Below are positions 34,849 to 43,918 of a stretch of 64,000 bases of DNA, piece by piece. The stretch covers positions 62,001-126,000 of the forward strand of contig JAGYKL010000005.1 in the NCBI GenBank assembly GCA_018401705.1, read 5' to 3'. This DNA comes from Bacteroidia bacterium (lineage in GTDB: Bacteria; Bacteroidota; Bacteroidia; M30B66). The notes below the pieces were generated by a model. The model had not been told where the DNA came from. It made no database searches and saw only the letters and a program-made list of their open reading frames with translations. Every line of letters begins with the position of its first letter. Within the stretch, counting starts at the first letter, position 1. The position numbers and the translations under genes are program-made.

Positions 34849-37709
34849 ATGCAAAAAAAGGATAGCTCTAAGGATTCATTTATTGAAATTTATGGAGCAA
34901 GGGAACATAATTTAAGGAATATAGACCTCAGCATACCAAGGAATAAATTGGTAGTGATTACAGGTTTAAGCGGGAGCGGAAAGTCGTCGATTGCGTTCGA
35001 TACTATTTATGCAGAAGGTCAGCGACGTTATATAGAGAGTTTCTCTGCATATGCAAGGCAATTCCTTGGCAATATGGAAAGACCTGATGTTGATAAGATT
35101 ACAGGGCTTAGTCCAGTAATTTCTATTGAGCAAAAGACTACAGGTAAAAACCCTAGGTCAACTGTTGGCACAATTACAGAGATCTACGATTTCATGCGTT
35201 TACTTTTTGCACGAGCAGGAGATGCGTTTTCGTATAATACTGGCGAAAAAATGGTCCGCTATTCTGAGCAGCAGATTCTTGAACTCATTCTGAATGACTA
35301 CGAAGGAATGCGCATTAGCATGCTTGCTCCACTAATTAAGGGTAGAAAAGGTCATTATCGCGAATTATTTGAGCAAATAAGCAGAAAAAGGGCTTCTGAA
35401 AGTTCAAAGGATGGTGAACAGAGACATTACCTTCGGTATGAAACTAGACCGATATAAGGTCTATAGATATTGAGATAGTAATTGATAGAATTGGAAGTAA
35501 ACGAGAAGCAAAAACTGAAGAGTTTTAGACTCGTTTAACCCTGCTGGCCATGAAACATGGCAAGGGAAGCATAATGATATTAGAAGCTGAGTAAGAAAAC
35601 AATCAGGCATTTTAGTAAATACCTCATGTGCCCAAGTACAGGTATTTAGTGATTTGTTTCAGCTCCTAACCTATTCTCATTTAACTCACCTTATGGAGCT
35701 TGTCCACACTGTCATGGTTTAGAAAAGTTGCTCAAGTTGATATTCATAAAATAATTCCAGACCCTAGAATATCCATTAAAAAAGGAGGTATTGCTCCGTT
35801 GGGTGAATATAAGAACAATTGGATTTTCGCCCAGGTTGAAGCAATAGCTGATAAATACGGTTTTAAAATCAGCGATGCGATTGAGGATATTGATGAATCT
35901 GCCATAGATGCAATTCTTTATGGTACAGAGGAGATTCTGAAAATTAAGAACCCAAGCTATAATTCAAATGGTTATGCAATGCAGTTCAATGGAATTGTAA
36001 ACTTTATCGCAGATCAGCATGAAGAGCGTCATACCGAAGGCACTAAATCTTGGGCCGAGGAATTTATGAACGACGTAACTTGTCCTGAATGCGAAGGCAA
36101 CAGAATAAAAAAGCAAGCTCTTTGGTTTAAAATAGGCGATAAAAACATCGCTGATTTGGCTAAGCTGGATATTTCTGACCTTGAAACATGGTTTATGCAT
36201 GTGGAGGAATCGATGCATGAACGCCAATTGGCTATTGGACAAGAAGTTATTAAAGAAATTCGGACAAGAATCGGATTTCTGATGGATGTTGGATTAGATT
36301 ATCTCACGCTTAATCGAAGTGCAGGAAGTTTATCTGGCGGTGAATCTCAGCGAATTAGACTGGCAACTCAAATTGGGTCAAAACTAGTTGGAGTTTTATA
36401 TATCCTTGATGAACCAAGCATTGGTTTGCATCAAAGAGACAATGTTAGACTTATAAAGGCTTTGCAAGATTTGAGAGACGCTGGTAATTCGGTAATTGTT
36501 GTTGAGCACGACAAGGACATGATTATGGCAGCAGATTGGGTGATTGATGTGGGGCCTGGCGCAGGAGTTCACGGTGGTAAAATTGTTGCACAGGGCAGCC
36601 CAGAAAGCCTTTACGCTGGAGATTCTACTACATCTTTATATCTTAGAAACGAGAAGCAAATTGCGTTACCTGAAAAAAGAAGGGAAGGAAATGGCAATAG
36701 TTTAAAATTACTTGGTGCAAGTGGCAACAATTTGAAGAATATAAATGTGAGTTTTCCTTTGGGAACCTTTATTTGTGTTACAGGAGTTTCAGGAAGCGGG
36801 AAATCTACATTGATTAATGAAACCTTGTACCCAATACTTAATCACCATATTTACAGGTCATTAAAAAAACCTCTTCCATATAAAAAGATTGAAGGGCTGA
36901 AGCATATAGACAAGGTAATTGACATAGATCAAAGTCCGATAGGCAGAACACCACGTTCGAATCCAGCAACTTACACAGGTGTATTTTCAGATATTAGAAG
37001 TTTGTTCGCTTCTTTGCCAGAGGCAGCGATTAGGGGTTATAAGCCTGGAAGATTTTCTTTTAACGTTAAAGGCGGACGATGCGAAACCTGTTCAGGTGGA
37101 GGCATGCAGGTTATTGAGATGAATTTCTTGCCTGATGTTTACGTTCAATGCCCAACATGCCAGGGTAAAAGATATAATCGTGAAACGCTTGAGGTACGCT
37201 ATCGCGGGAAGTCAATAAGTGATATTCTTGCTATGACTATAGATCAAGCAGTTGAGTTTTTTGAGAACATTCCAAGCATTCTGCATAAGATAAAAACAAT
37301 TCAGGAGGTTGGTTTAGGATATGTTTCACTTGGACAATCTTCAACTACTCTAAGCGGAGGAGAAGCTCAGCGCGTTAAACTAGCAACTGAACTTTCAAAG
37401 AAGGATACTGGAAATACCTTTTATATCTTAGACGAGCCTACAACCGGTTTGCATTTTGAGGATATTCGTATTTTGCTTGATGTACTTCAAAAATTAGTAG
37501 ACAGAGGCAATACGGTGCTAGTGATTGAACATAATATGGATATGATTAAAGTTGCAGATTACATTATTGACATTGGGCCAGAAGGCGGCGAACGAGGGGG
37601 AACTTTAATAACAACGGGAACTCCAGAGAAAATTGCTGAGCATAAAAGCAGTTTCACATCTGCATTTTTAAAACAAGAATTAAACGAATTAAAAGTATAT
37701 GGACAATAA
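34849..37709 (+). pseudogene. uvrA: Excinuclease ABC subunit A, internally frameshifted as sequenced
   Basis: UvrA finds bulky DNA lesions and loads UvrB. The N-terminal part (34849-35457) has Walker [10 protein letters not shown] and the conserved [16 protein letters not shown]. The C-terminal part (about 35722-37709) has the signature LSGGESQRIRLA, the second Walker A GVSGSGKST, the zinc finger CETCSGGGMQV / CPTCQGKRYN, and LSGGEAQRVKLA. Between about 35391 and 35724 the conserved sequence hops between frames: [11 protein letters not shown] in frame 2, DIEIVIDRI and MKHGKGSIMILEAE in frame 0, YLMCPSTGI and [14 protein letters not shown] in frame 1, [13 protein letters not shown] in frame 0. 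Total span (about 953 codons) matches the family (E. coli 940), so net loss is small. As written it cannot encode UvrA. Confidence 0.9.
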
Positions 37710-38424
37710 CCAAAAAGGAGGACACGAAGATAAAATCATCGAAGCCTTTAAAGAAAAAGACAATTTTGAGATAAAGACCACGAATTCTTGGCAAATCTTT
37801 AAGATTATGGCTGAGTTTGTTGAAGGATTTGAAAAACTTGGAAAGATTGGACCCTGCGTTTCAATATTTGGCTCGGCTCGTTCAAAGCCGGAAGATCCTT
37901 ATTATGAAATGGCTGAAGAAATTGCTTATAAGCTAACTCTTGAAGGCTATGGAATTATAACAGGGGGTGGCCCTGGGATTATGGAAGCTGGTAATAAAGG
38001 AGCGCACCGAGGAGGTGGAAAATCGGTAGGATTGAATATCGTTTTGCCTCACGAGCAAGAAGGAAACAGATACATTGACAGAGACAAAATCATAAATTTC
38101 GATTACTTTTTTGTGCGTAAGGTAATGTTTATGAAATATGCTCAAGGCTTTGTTATTATGCCAGGTGGCTTTGGAACCTTAGATGAATTTTTTGAAGCAA
38201 TTACATTAATTCAGACTAATAAAATTGCTAGGTTCCCACTAGTTCTAGTTGGAAAAGTATTTTGGGGAGGCTTGGTTGATTGGGTTAAGCAACAACAATT
38301 GGCTGCAAATCCATTTATTTCTGCTGAAGATTTAGACTTATTTAGTTTGGTTGATAATGCTGATGAAGCAGTTGAAGCGATAAATGATTTTTATAACAAA
38401 TACATGTTTCGTCCTAATTTCTGA
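37699..38424 (+). CDS. LOG/TIGR00730-family Rossmann-fold protein
   Basis: 241 residues. Members hydrolyse nucleoside 5'-monophosphates to base and ribose phosphate (the plant LOG cytokinin-activating type), though many bacterial ones are untested. Signatures: SIFGSARSKPED, then GYGIITGGGPGIMEAGNKGA, and the catalytic PGGFGTLDEFFE near residue 155. It overlaps the 3' end of uvrA by 11 bp and its last base is the first of the ClC ATG, so the three are probably one transcript. No TM helix. Confidence 0.88.
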   Translation: MDNNQKGGHEDKIIEAFKEKDNFEIKTTNSWQIFKIMAEFVEGFEKLGKIGPCVSIFGSARSKPEDPYYEMAEEIAYKLTLEGYGIITGGGPGIMEAGNKGAHRGGGKSVGLNIVLPHEQEGNRYIDRDKIINFDYFFVRKVMFMKYAQGFVIMPGGFGTLDEFFEAITLIQTNKIARFPLVLVGKVFWGGLVDWVKQQQLAANPFISAEDLDLFSLVDNADEAVEAINDFYNKYMFRPNF

Positions 38425-40298
38425 TGCGAAAGCTCAGAGAGAACATAAGTGAATTTTTAGCTTCGCCCGATTATAAAGAAATTCGGGAAAGGATAAGGCA
38501 ATTGCGCTTTCCTCTGACAAAAGAATTGGCCGACAGGTACCTGTTCCAATTTCTAAAATGGAGGATTAAGTATATCTCAAACAGGAATTTCTTAGTTTTC
38601 CTAAGTGTTCTTGTGGGAATTATCTGCGCAATAGCTGCCGTGGTTCTTAAGGCTTCAGTGCATTATATTGAGGCCTATCTGCAAAATGATCTTAATCTTC
38701 CATACAAAGGAACTTTGTATTTTGTATTCCCTGTAATTGGTATACTTCTAACGGTATGGTTTGTAAAGCGTTTTCTTGGAGGTCATTTAGGAAGAGGCAT
38801 TAGTCCTATTCTATTTGTAATATCAAGAAAGGGGTCTAAGGTTGAGAGACATAAAACCTGGTCGCATTTAGTTACTTCGGCAATCACAGCTGGTTTTGGA
38901 GGGTCGGCAGGACTAGAAGCGCCGATTGTTGTTGCTGGTTCGGCAATTGGTTCTAACGTTGGTCAGATGCTTCATTTAAATTATAGAGAGCGAACGCTTT
39001 TGCTAGGTTGTGGAGCTGCTGCAGGAATAGCAGCTGTGTTTAACTGTCCAATTGCGGGGGTGATTTTTGCTTTTGAAGTTTTACTTGAAGGGTTTACGAT
39101 TCCAGCATTTATTCCTTTACTGATTTCAGCGGCAACAGCTGCGGTAGTTTCAAGGGTGCTTTATAGTGGTCAATTATTTTATTTGATAACCGATGGTTAT
39201 CAAATGAGTAGCTTACCCTTTTATGTTTTGCTTGGAATTCTATGCGGAATGATATCTGCATACATGACCCGAATGACTTTGAGGATTGAAGGGAAGTTTG
39301 AAATGTTTACAAAGCATTTTCCGAAAGCACTTGTTGGAGGAGCTATGCTGGGTTTTTTGATTTTCATGATGCCATCTCTTTATGGGGAAGGTTACACAAC
39401 AATTCAGGCTCTTTTTAATGGAGATCACTCAAGCCTAACAGCATCATTTCTTTTTTCAACAATTGATGATAATGTTTGGATTGTTTTGGGAGCTGGAGCT
39501 GCGATCACTTTTTTAAAGGTTATAGCCACTTCACTAACATTAGGCTCAGGCGGTAATGGAGGAATCTTTGCTCCTTCCCTATTCTCAGGCTCAGTACTTG
39601 GATATACAATGGCTTATGGAGTAAACCTCACTTCCTTTATACAGTTACCGATAGCAAATTTTGTTGCTTGTGGAATGGCTGGAGTTTTAAGTGGTGTGGT
39701 ACATGCTCCTCTAACGGCAATCTTCTTAATTGCAGAAATCACTGGTGGATATTCTTTGTTTGTTCCATTGATGATTGTATCAGCTTTATCATATTTCATT
39801 GCAAGGATTTTTGAACCGTACTCGGTTTATACCACCCGATTGGCGAAAAAAGGATTATGGTTTCAACAAAATAGAGACTATAGTGTACTTCGTTCTATGC
39901 GTTTAAGAGCATATATTAGAAAACATCAGGAAATACTCACAATGGATATGAATCTTGAGGCCCTTATTCATGTTGTTTCTCATTCACACAGAGACATTTT
40001 TCCTGTTTTGGGCCCTGAAAACAGACTTTTAGGAATGATTTATATGGATGATATTCGAGAAGTTCTATTTCATAAGGAACAATATCCAAATCTTTCCGTA
40101 AAGGATTTAATGAAAAAACCAAGGGCTATTGTGGATATGAGAGATTCTATGCCTACTGTAATGGAATGCTTTGAAAAGACACATGAAGATGTGCTTCCTG
40201 TTACTGAAGGAGGAAGCTTTAAAGGGGTTGTTTTGAAGTCTGATGTCTTTACAGGCTATCGCAATAATCTCATCCGTCAAGCTCAAGAACTAAGTTAA
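38424..40298 (+). CDS. ClC-family chloride channel/transporter with CBS pair
   Basis: 624 residues. The membrane domain (about 50-470) shows the ClC signatures: GSAGLEAPIVVAGSAIG (the GxEGP-like stretch, keeping the gating Glu) and GSGGNGGIFAPSLFSGSVLG. The C-terminal cytosolic part (about 490-624) holds two CBS-type segments, for example HRDIFPVLGPENRLLGMIY and EDVLPVTEGGSFKGVVL, which usually bind adenine nucleotides. The missing Gly-Ser-Gly-Ile-Pro motif in its standard form leaves ion selectivity open. Start ATG 38424 overlaps the upstream stop by one base (TGATG). Confidence 0.9.
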   Translation: MRKLRENISEFLASPDYKEIRERIRQLRFPLTKELADRYLFQFLKWRIKYISNRNFLVFLSVLVGIICAIAAVVLKASVHYIEAYLQNDLNLPYKGTLYFVFPVIGILLTVWFVKRFLGGHLGRGISPILFVISRKGSKVERHKTWSHLVTSAITAGFGGSAGLEAPIVVAGSAIGSNVGQMLHLNYRERTLLLGCGAAAGIAAVFNCPIAGVIFAFEVLLEGFTIPAFIPLLISAATAAVVSRVLYSGQLFYLITDGYQMSSLPFYVLLGILCGMISAYMTRMTLRIEGKFEMFTKHFPKALVGGAMLGFLIFMMPSLYGEGYTTIQALFNGDHSSLTASFLFSTIDDNVWIVLGAGAAITFLKVIATSLTLGSGGNGGIFAPSLFSGSVLGYTMAYGVNLTSFIQLPIANFVACGMAGVLSGVVHAPLTAIFLIAEITGGYSLFVPLMIVSALSYFIARIFEPYSVYTTRLAKKGLWFQQNRDYSVLRSMRLRAYIRKHQEILTMDMNLEALIHVVSHSHRDIFPVLGPENRLLGMIYMDDIREVLFHKEQYPNLSVKDLMKKPRAIVDMRDSMPTVMECFEKTHEDVLPVTEGGSFKGVVLKSDVFTGYRNNLIRQAQELS

Positions 40299-40331
40299 AA
40301 AGTTTACATTTACTATCTGAATAATTGATAA

Positions 40332-40694
40332 ATGAGCTATCAGATCCCAGACGAAAAATTATACAATCTCTCTATGATTCAGGAGATTGCGCATGGAAAC
40401 ATGGATTTTGTAAATAAAATGATGTCCCTTTTTATTGAAACTATGCCTCCTGCTATTAATGAAATAAGAGAGCATTTTAACAACTCAAATTGGAGTGATT
40501 TAGGAGCTGTTGCTCACAAGATTAAGCCTTCGATAGATACAATGGGCATTGATCATCTTAAAGAAGATATCAGACTTATTGAACGCTATGGCAAAGAGGC
40601 AAGCAATTTAAATGAGCTACCTGCATTAATTGAAAAGCTAGAGGCGATTATCGGAAAGATAATCTCTGATTTGCAAGCAGAGTTAGACGCATAA
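40332..40694 (+). CDS. Stand-alone histidine phosphotransfer (HPt) domain protein
   Basis: 120 residues, a single four-helix HPt domain. The phosphoacceptor is H62 in AVAHKIKPS. Helix pairs FVNKMMSLFIETMPPAINEI and LIEKLEAIIGKIISDL frame it. Such proteins carry phosphate between hybrid histidine kinases and response regulators. No kinase or regulator is in the window, so its partners lie elsewhere. It follows the ClC gene by 33 bp and is closed by a terminator. Confidence 0.88.
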   Translation: MSYQIPDEKLYNLSMIQEIAHGNMDFVNKMMSLFIETMPPAINEIREHFNNSNWSDLGAVAHKIKPSIDTMGIDHLKEDIRLIERYGKEASNLNELPALIEKLEAIIGKIISDLQAELDA

Positions 40695-40718
40695 AAAATC
40701 CTGCGATTGCAGGATTTT
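40695..40718. terminator. Rho-independent terminator
   Basis: Perfect stem AAAATCCTGC (40695-40704) with GCAGGATTTT (40709-40718), loop GATT. It lies between the HPt gene and the convergent FKBP operon and can serve both. Confidence 0.85.
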
Positions 40719-40740
40719 AGAATTACTTATCATTCACTTC

Positions 40741-41535
40741 TTATTTAACTGAAATCAATTCAACATTGAATATCAGTTTTGATTTGGCAGGGATTAATGG
40801 AGGTCTTCCATTTTCTCCATAAGCCAATTCATAAGGGATTATGAGTAAAGCCTTGCTTCCTTCGTTCATGTATGAAATACCTTCATCCCATCCGGGAATA
40901 ACCATTCCTGCTCCTAAGCGAAATGAAATTGGTTTTCCTCTAAGAACAGATGAATCAAATATATCGCCGTTCTCAAGAAAACCCGTATAATGAACTTCAA
41001 CTGTTTTACCTCGTTCGGCTTTAGCACCTTTGCCGGGTTCGAAAATATTATAAACCAGATTAGTTTCAGTAGTAACGTTATTTTTTTCTTTTACCACAAA
41101 TTGCTTTGGTGCGAAATCTTTAAAAACGTCGAGCACCTCAATATCAAAAATCAGGTAAGACCCTGTTGGAATCTTGGGCATTGGAGTATCGCCATAGCCT
41201 AATGCTGGGGGAATTGTTAAAGTAGCTCTATCGCCAACTTTAAGGTAAGGTAAAGCCTCATCCCAACCAGCAATCACTTGCTTCATTCCAACAACAAATT
41301 CGAAAGGTTGGTCTCTTTCTCGAGAACTATCAAATGTTCTATCGTCAACTAAAGTGCCTGTATAATGGACTTTAACTTTATCGCCTTTCGCTACATTCTT
41401 ACCTTTTCCTGGCTCTATAAGTTTAATTTTCAAGCCAGATTCTGTAGTAATCTCCTCGTCTTTCTTGAGTTTAACTTGCTGCGCAGATAAGGAGGCGGCA
41501 AAGAAAAGTAGCGTGAGTATAGTGGTAGATCTCAT
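40741..41535 (-). CDS. Exported peptidyl-prolyl isomerase with two canonical FKBP domains
   Basis: 264 residues with a signal peptide ending near SAQQ. Domain 1 (about 25-135) and domain 2 (about 150-264) both keep the FKBP pocket: VHYTGTL, FDSSRERDQPFEF, VIAGWDEAL, PALGYGD in the first; VHYTGFL, FDSSVLRGKPISF, VIPGWDEGI, ELAYGENG in the second. The active-site Tyr, Phe, Asp, Trp and Tyr are all there. It should isomerise X-Pro bonds of envelope or secreted proteins. It is last in the five-gene FKBP/DHH run on this strand. Confidence 0.92.
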   Translation of the reverse strand: MRSTTILTLLFFAASLSAQQVKLKKDEEITTESGLKIKLIEPGKGKNVAKGDKVKVHYTGTLVDDRTFDSSRERDQPFEFVVGMKQVIAGWDEALPYLKVGDRATLTIPPALGYGDTPMPKIPTGSYLIFDIEVLDVFKDFAPKQFVVKEKNNVTTETNLVYNIFEPGKGAKAERGKTVEVHYTGFLENGDIFDSSVLRGKPISFRLGAGMVIPGWDEGISYMNEGSKALLIIPYELAYGENGRPPLIPAKSKLIFNVELISVK

Positions 41536-41543
41536 AGATTAAA

Positions 41544-42458
41544 TTATTCGTAGCTTATTAATTCAACTTCAAAGATTAGAGGCGAATTAGCAGGAATTGA
41601 TCCAACACCTCTTGCACCATAAGCCAAGGCAGATGGGATTCCTAAAATTGCTTTTTCTCCTGGCATAAGCTCAGCTATGCCAAGATCCCAACCTTTAATA
41701 ACCTGACCAACACCTAGTTGAAAAGAAAATGGTTCTCCTCTTTCAACGCTAGAATCGAAAACGGTTCCATTTAAAAGGCGTCCGGTGTAATGAACTTTGA
41801 CTGACTTTCCGTTTTGTGGCTTTTCGCCTGTTCCCGGTTGGGTTTGAACGATAAACATTCCTTTTTCATTAGGTTCTGCGTTATAGCCATTCTTCACGAA
41901 GTACTCTTTGATCTCCATGATTTGTTTTTCTGTGATGCTCTTCATTTCTTCTTCTTGCTTGGCTAGAACTTCTGCTTGCTTTTGTTGCATTTCTTCAATC
42001 GAAAGTACTTCATGCACACCAATATTAAAAAAGATTTTTTCTCCACTTTTAACAAAAGGAGGAATCTTATCCACTCTAACGGTTTTAATGAAAAATGAAT
42101 CAGCAATTACACTAAATCTTGCAGAATCATTTAAGCTCAGCATTCCAATACCTTCGAGAATATCTCCTGGGTATTCAGATTCGGTTATTTGTAAAACCAT
42201 TTTTCCATCAGCTGCGGCAGTGGCTGATTCAAATATAAGAGAATCAGCATTGTTACGCATAACACCATAAGAAAGATTAAGAATAACAAAATCATCCTTC
42301 ATGATTTTTCGAGAGGATTCGTCATGCCTGATTATATTATACTCTAAACCATTGGCAGTTTTCTTCATTTTTTTTCCATCCTTCTGAGCGAATAGCGAAG
42401 AAGAAATGCAAAAAAGTAAGACTAGACTAAGTCGTGCAGTGAGGTTAAATTGAATCAT
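41544..42458 (-). CDS. Exported FKBP-type peptidyl-prolyl isomerase with degenerate first domain
   Basis: 304 residues with a signal peptide (LSLVLLFCISSSLFA). The N-terminal half is a worn FKBP-like fold (DFVILNLSYGVM, ILEGIGMLSLNDSARFSV) that lacks the pocket aromatics. A Gln/Glu-rich linker follows (about 150-180). The C-terminal half is canonical: VKVHYTGRLLNGTVFDSS, VGQVIKGWDLGI, SALAYGARGVG. It lies 8 bp upstream of the two-domain FKBP gene and 2 bp downstream of the next. Isomerase activity is expected only from the second domain. Confidence 0.9.
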   Translation of the reverse strand: MIQFNLTARLSLVLLFCISSSLFAQKDGKKMKKTANGLEYNIIRHDESSRKIMKDDFVILNLSYGVMRNNADSLIFESATAAADGKMVLQITESEYPGDILEGIGMLSLNDSARFSVIADSFFIKTVRVDKIPPFVKSGEKIFFNIGVHEVLSIEEMQQKQAEVLAKQEEEMKSITEKQIMEIKEYFVKNGYNAEPNEKGMFIVQTQPGTGEKPQNGKSVKVHYTGRLLNGTVFDSSVERGEPFSFQLGVGQVIKGWDLGIAELMPGEKAILGIPSALAYGARGVGSIPANSPLIFEVELISYE

Positions 42459-42460
42459 GA

Positions 42461-43393
42461 TTAATCTACTTTAAGTAATTGTACTTCAAATACTAATGGA
42501 GCAAAAGGCGGAATAGTTCCAGAACCATTAGAACCATATCCAAGCACAGATGGAATTATAAAAGTTGCTGAACTTCCAACATTCATCATGCCTATTCCTT
42601 CATCCCATCCGCCAATAACTTCTCCTTTACCTAAAGTAAAAGAAAAAGGTTGATCGCGGTCAAAACTCGAATCAAACTTTTTACCATTTAGTAAATAGCC
42701 AGTATAATGAACTGTCACTTTTTGGCCCGGCTTAACTTTGGGACCACTACCTTTCTCTGTCTCAATATAATACAATCCAGAAGCTGTTGGCTTGGTTGTT
42801 ATTTCTTTCCTTTTAACATAATTAGCAATGTCTTCAGGCTCTTCAGCCATTAACCTATCCATATCTTGTTTCTTCTTCATACTCATTTCAGAGCGAAGAT
42901 CTGAAAGCTTCTTCATGGTTTCTTCTTCAGACTGAATGTCGACCAAACCTATATTAAATAGAAGTTTTTGTCCAGCTTTAACTCCAGGAGGCAGGCTTTC
43001 CATTTTATTTGAAACGAGAAAAAACGAATCAGCCGAAACAATGAAAGAAGCGCTATCACCGATATGCATCATCGAAAGGCCTTCCATCATATCTCCTTTA
43101 AACATTGGATCAGAAAGCTGAATAAATTTGATTCCGCCAGGATAATCAGGAAAAGTTTGAGAATCAAACAAAAGTGAATCGCCATTTTCACCTCTCAGGC
43201 TAAGTGCCATGTGGGTAAAAAGTATTTCTCCTTGCTTGGGGGCTTTACCGTCTTCGTTTTCGATATGAAATTTATACGACAATCCTGTATCGGTGGATTC
43301 GAAATCACCATTCGGGTTATCAGAACAAGCAGAAAGGAGCAAAAAAGAGCCAATTACTATGGCTGATGAAAATTTAGAAAACGTCTGAAACAT
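42461..43393 (-). CDS. FKBP-type peptidyl-prolyl isomerase lipoprotein with degenerate first domain
   Basis: 310 residues. A lipoprotein signal with lipobox LSAC (near residue 23). Architecture mirrors the neighbour: a degenerate FKBP-like half (ILFTHMALSLRG, MMEGLSMMHIGDSASFIV), a Met/Lys/Glu helix linker, and a canonical half (VTVHYTGYLLNGKKFDSS, EVIGGWDEGI, SVLGYGSNG). It is probably a paralogue of the 41544 gene, from which it is separated by two bases. The membrane anchor would hold it at the envelope. Confidence 0.9.
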   Translation of the reverse strand: MFQTFSKFSSAIVIGSFLLLSACSDNPNGDFESTDTGLSYKFHIENEDGKAPKQGEILFTHMALSLRGENGDSLLFDSQTFPDYPGGIKFIQLSDPMFKGDMMEGLSMMHIGDSASFIVSADSFFLVSNKMESLPPGVKAGQKLLFNIGLVDIQSEEETMKKLSDLRSEMSMKKKQDMDRLMAEEPEDIANYVKRKEITTKPTASGLYYIETEKGSGPKVKPGQKVTVHYTGYLLNGKKFDSSFDRDQPFSFTLGKGEVIGGWDEGIGMMNVGSSATFIIPSVLGYGSNGSGTIPPFAPLVFEVQLLKVD

Positions 43394-43918
43394 TTAATTT
43401 AAGTGAGTTAATTCAATATTATAAACTACGGGTGAACCAGGAGGTATTTTATTATGATCTCCAGTAAGCCCATGAGCAAGGTGCGAAGGTAAAATAAAAA
43501 TGGCATGCTCGCCTTCCTTTAGCAGTTTAACACCTTCATGTATTCCTGATTCAATTTGATCATGATCAATTATAAAGGACTTTAGTCCAAGTGAATCGGA
43601 TGAATAACATACTGTTCCGTCTAATAAAGAAATAGAATACTTTAGAGTTGCAGTCATGCCGGAGACGGCTTGTTTACCATCATTCTGTTTGGTAATCAAG
43701 TACCTAAGCCCTGTTCCTGTTCGTTCAACAGATAAATTTCTCCTTTTTATATAATTGTCAATTTCTTTCGACTCTGTTTGAACATGAGCTTTATTAGCAT
43801 CTAAAATACGTTCACGAATTCGTGCAATTTCTTCTTCAGAAATTTCTTCTTTATTTGTTTCTTCTCCGCCGCATGAACTAAATGATATCAAAAGAAATAG
43901 GTATAAAAATATTTTCAT
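43394..43918 (-). CDS. gldI: GldI-like FKBP lipoprotein with degenerate active site
   Basis: 174 residues with a lipoprotein signal (lipobox FSSC near residue 16). A charged helix is followed by one FKBP-like domain: LRYLITKQN, LKYSISLLDGTVCYSS, GIHEGVKLLKEGEHAIFILPSHLAHGLTGD. The last block strongly recalls GldI, the FKBP-like lipoprotein needed for Flavobacterium gliding, which also sits near a DHH phosphoesterase. The FKBP pocket positions Phe-Asp, Trp and the late Tyr read Cys-Tyr, Ile/His and His, so catalysis is doubtful and a chaperone role is likelier. The start overlaps the upstream gene by 4 bp. The name is by resemblance, not proof. Confidence 0.75.
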   Translation of the reverse strand: MKIFLYLFLLISFSSCGGEETNKEEISEEEIARIRERILDANKAHVQTESKEIDNYIKRRNLSVERTGTGLRYLITKQNDGKQAVSGMTATLKYSISLLDGTVCYSSDSLGLKSFIIDHDQIESGIHEGVKLLKEGEHAIFILPSHLAHGLTGDHNKIPPGSPVVYNIELTHLN

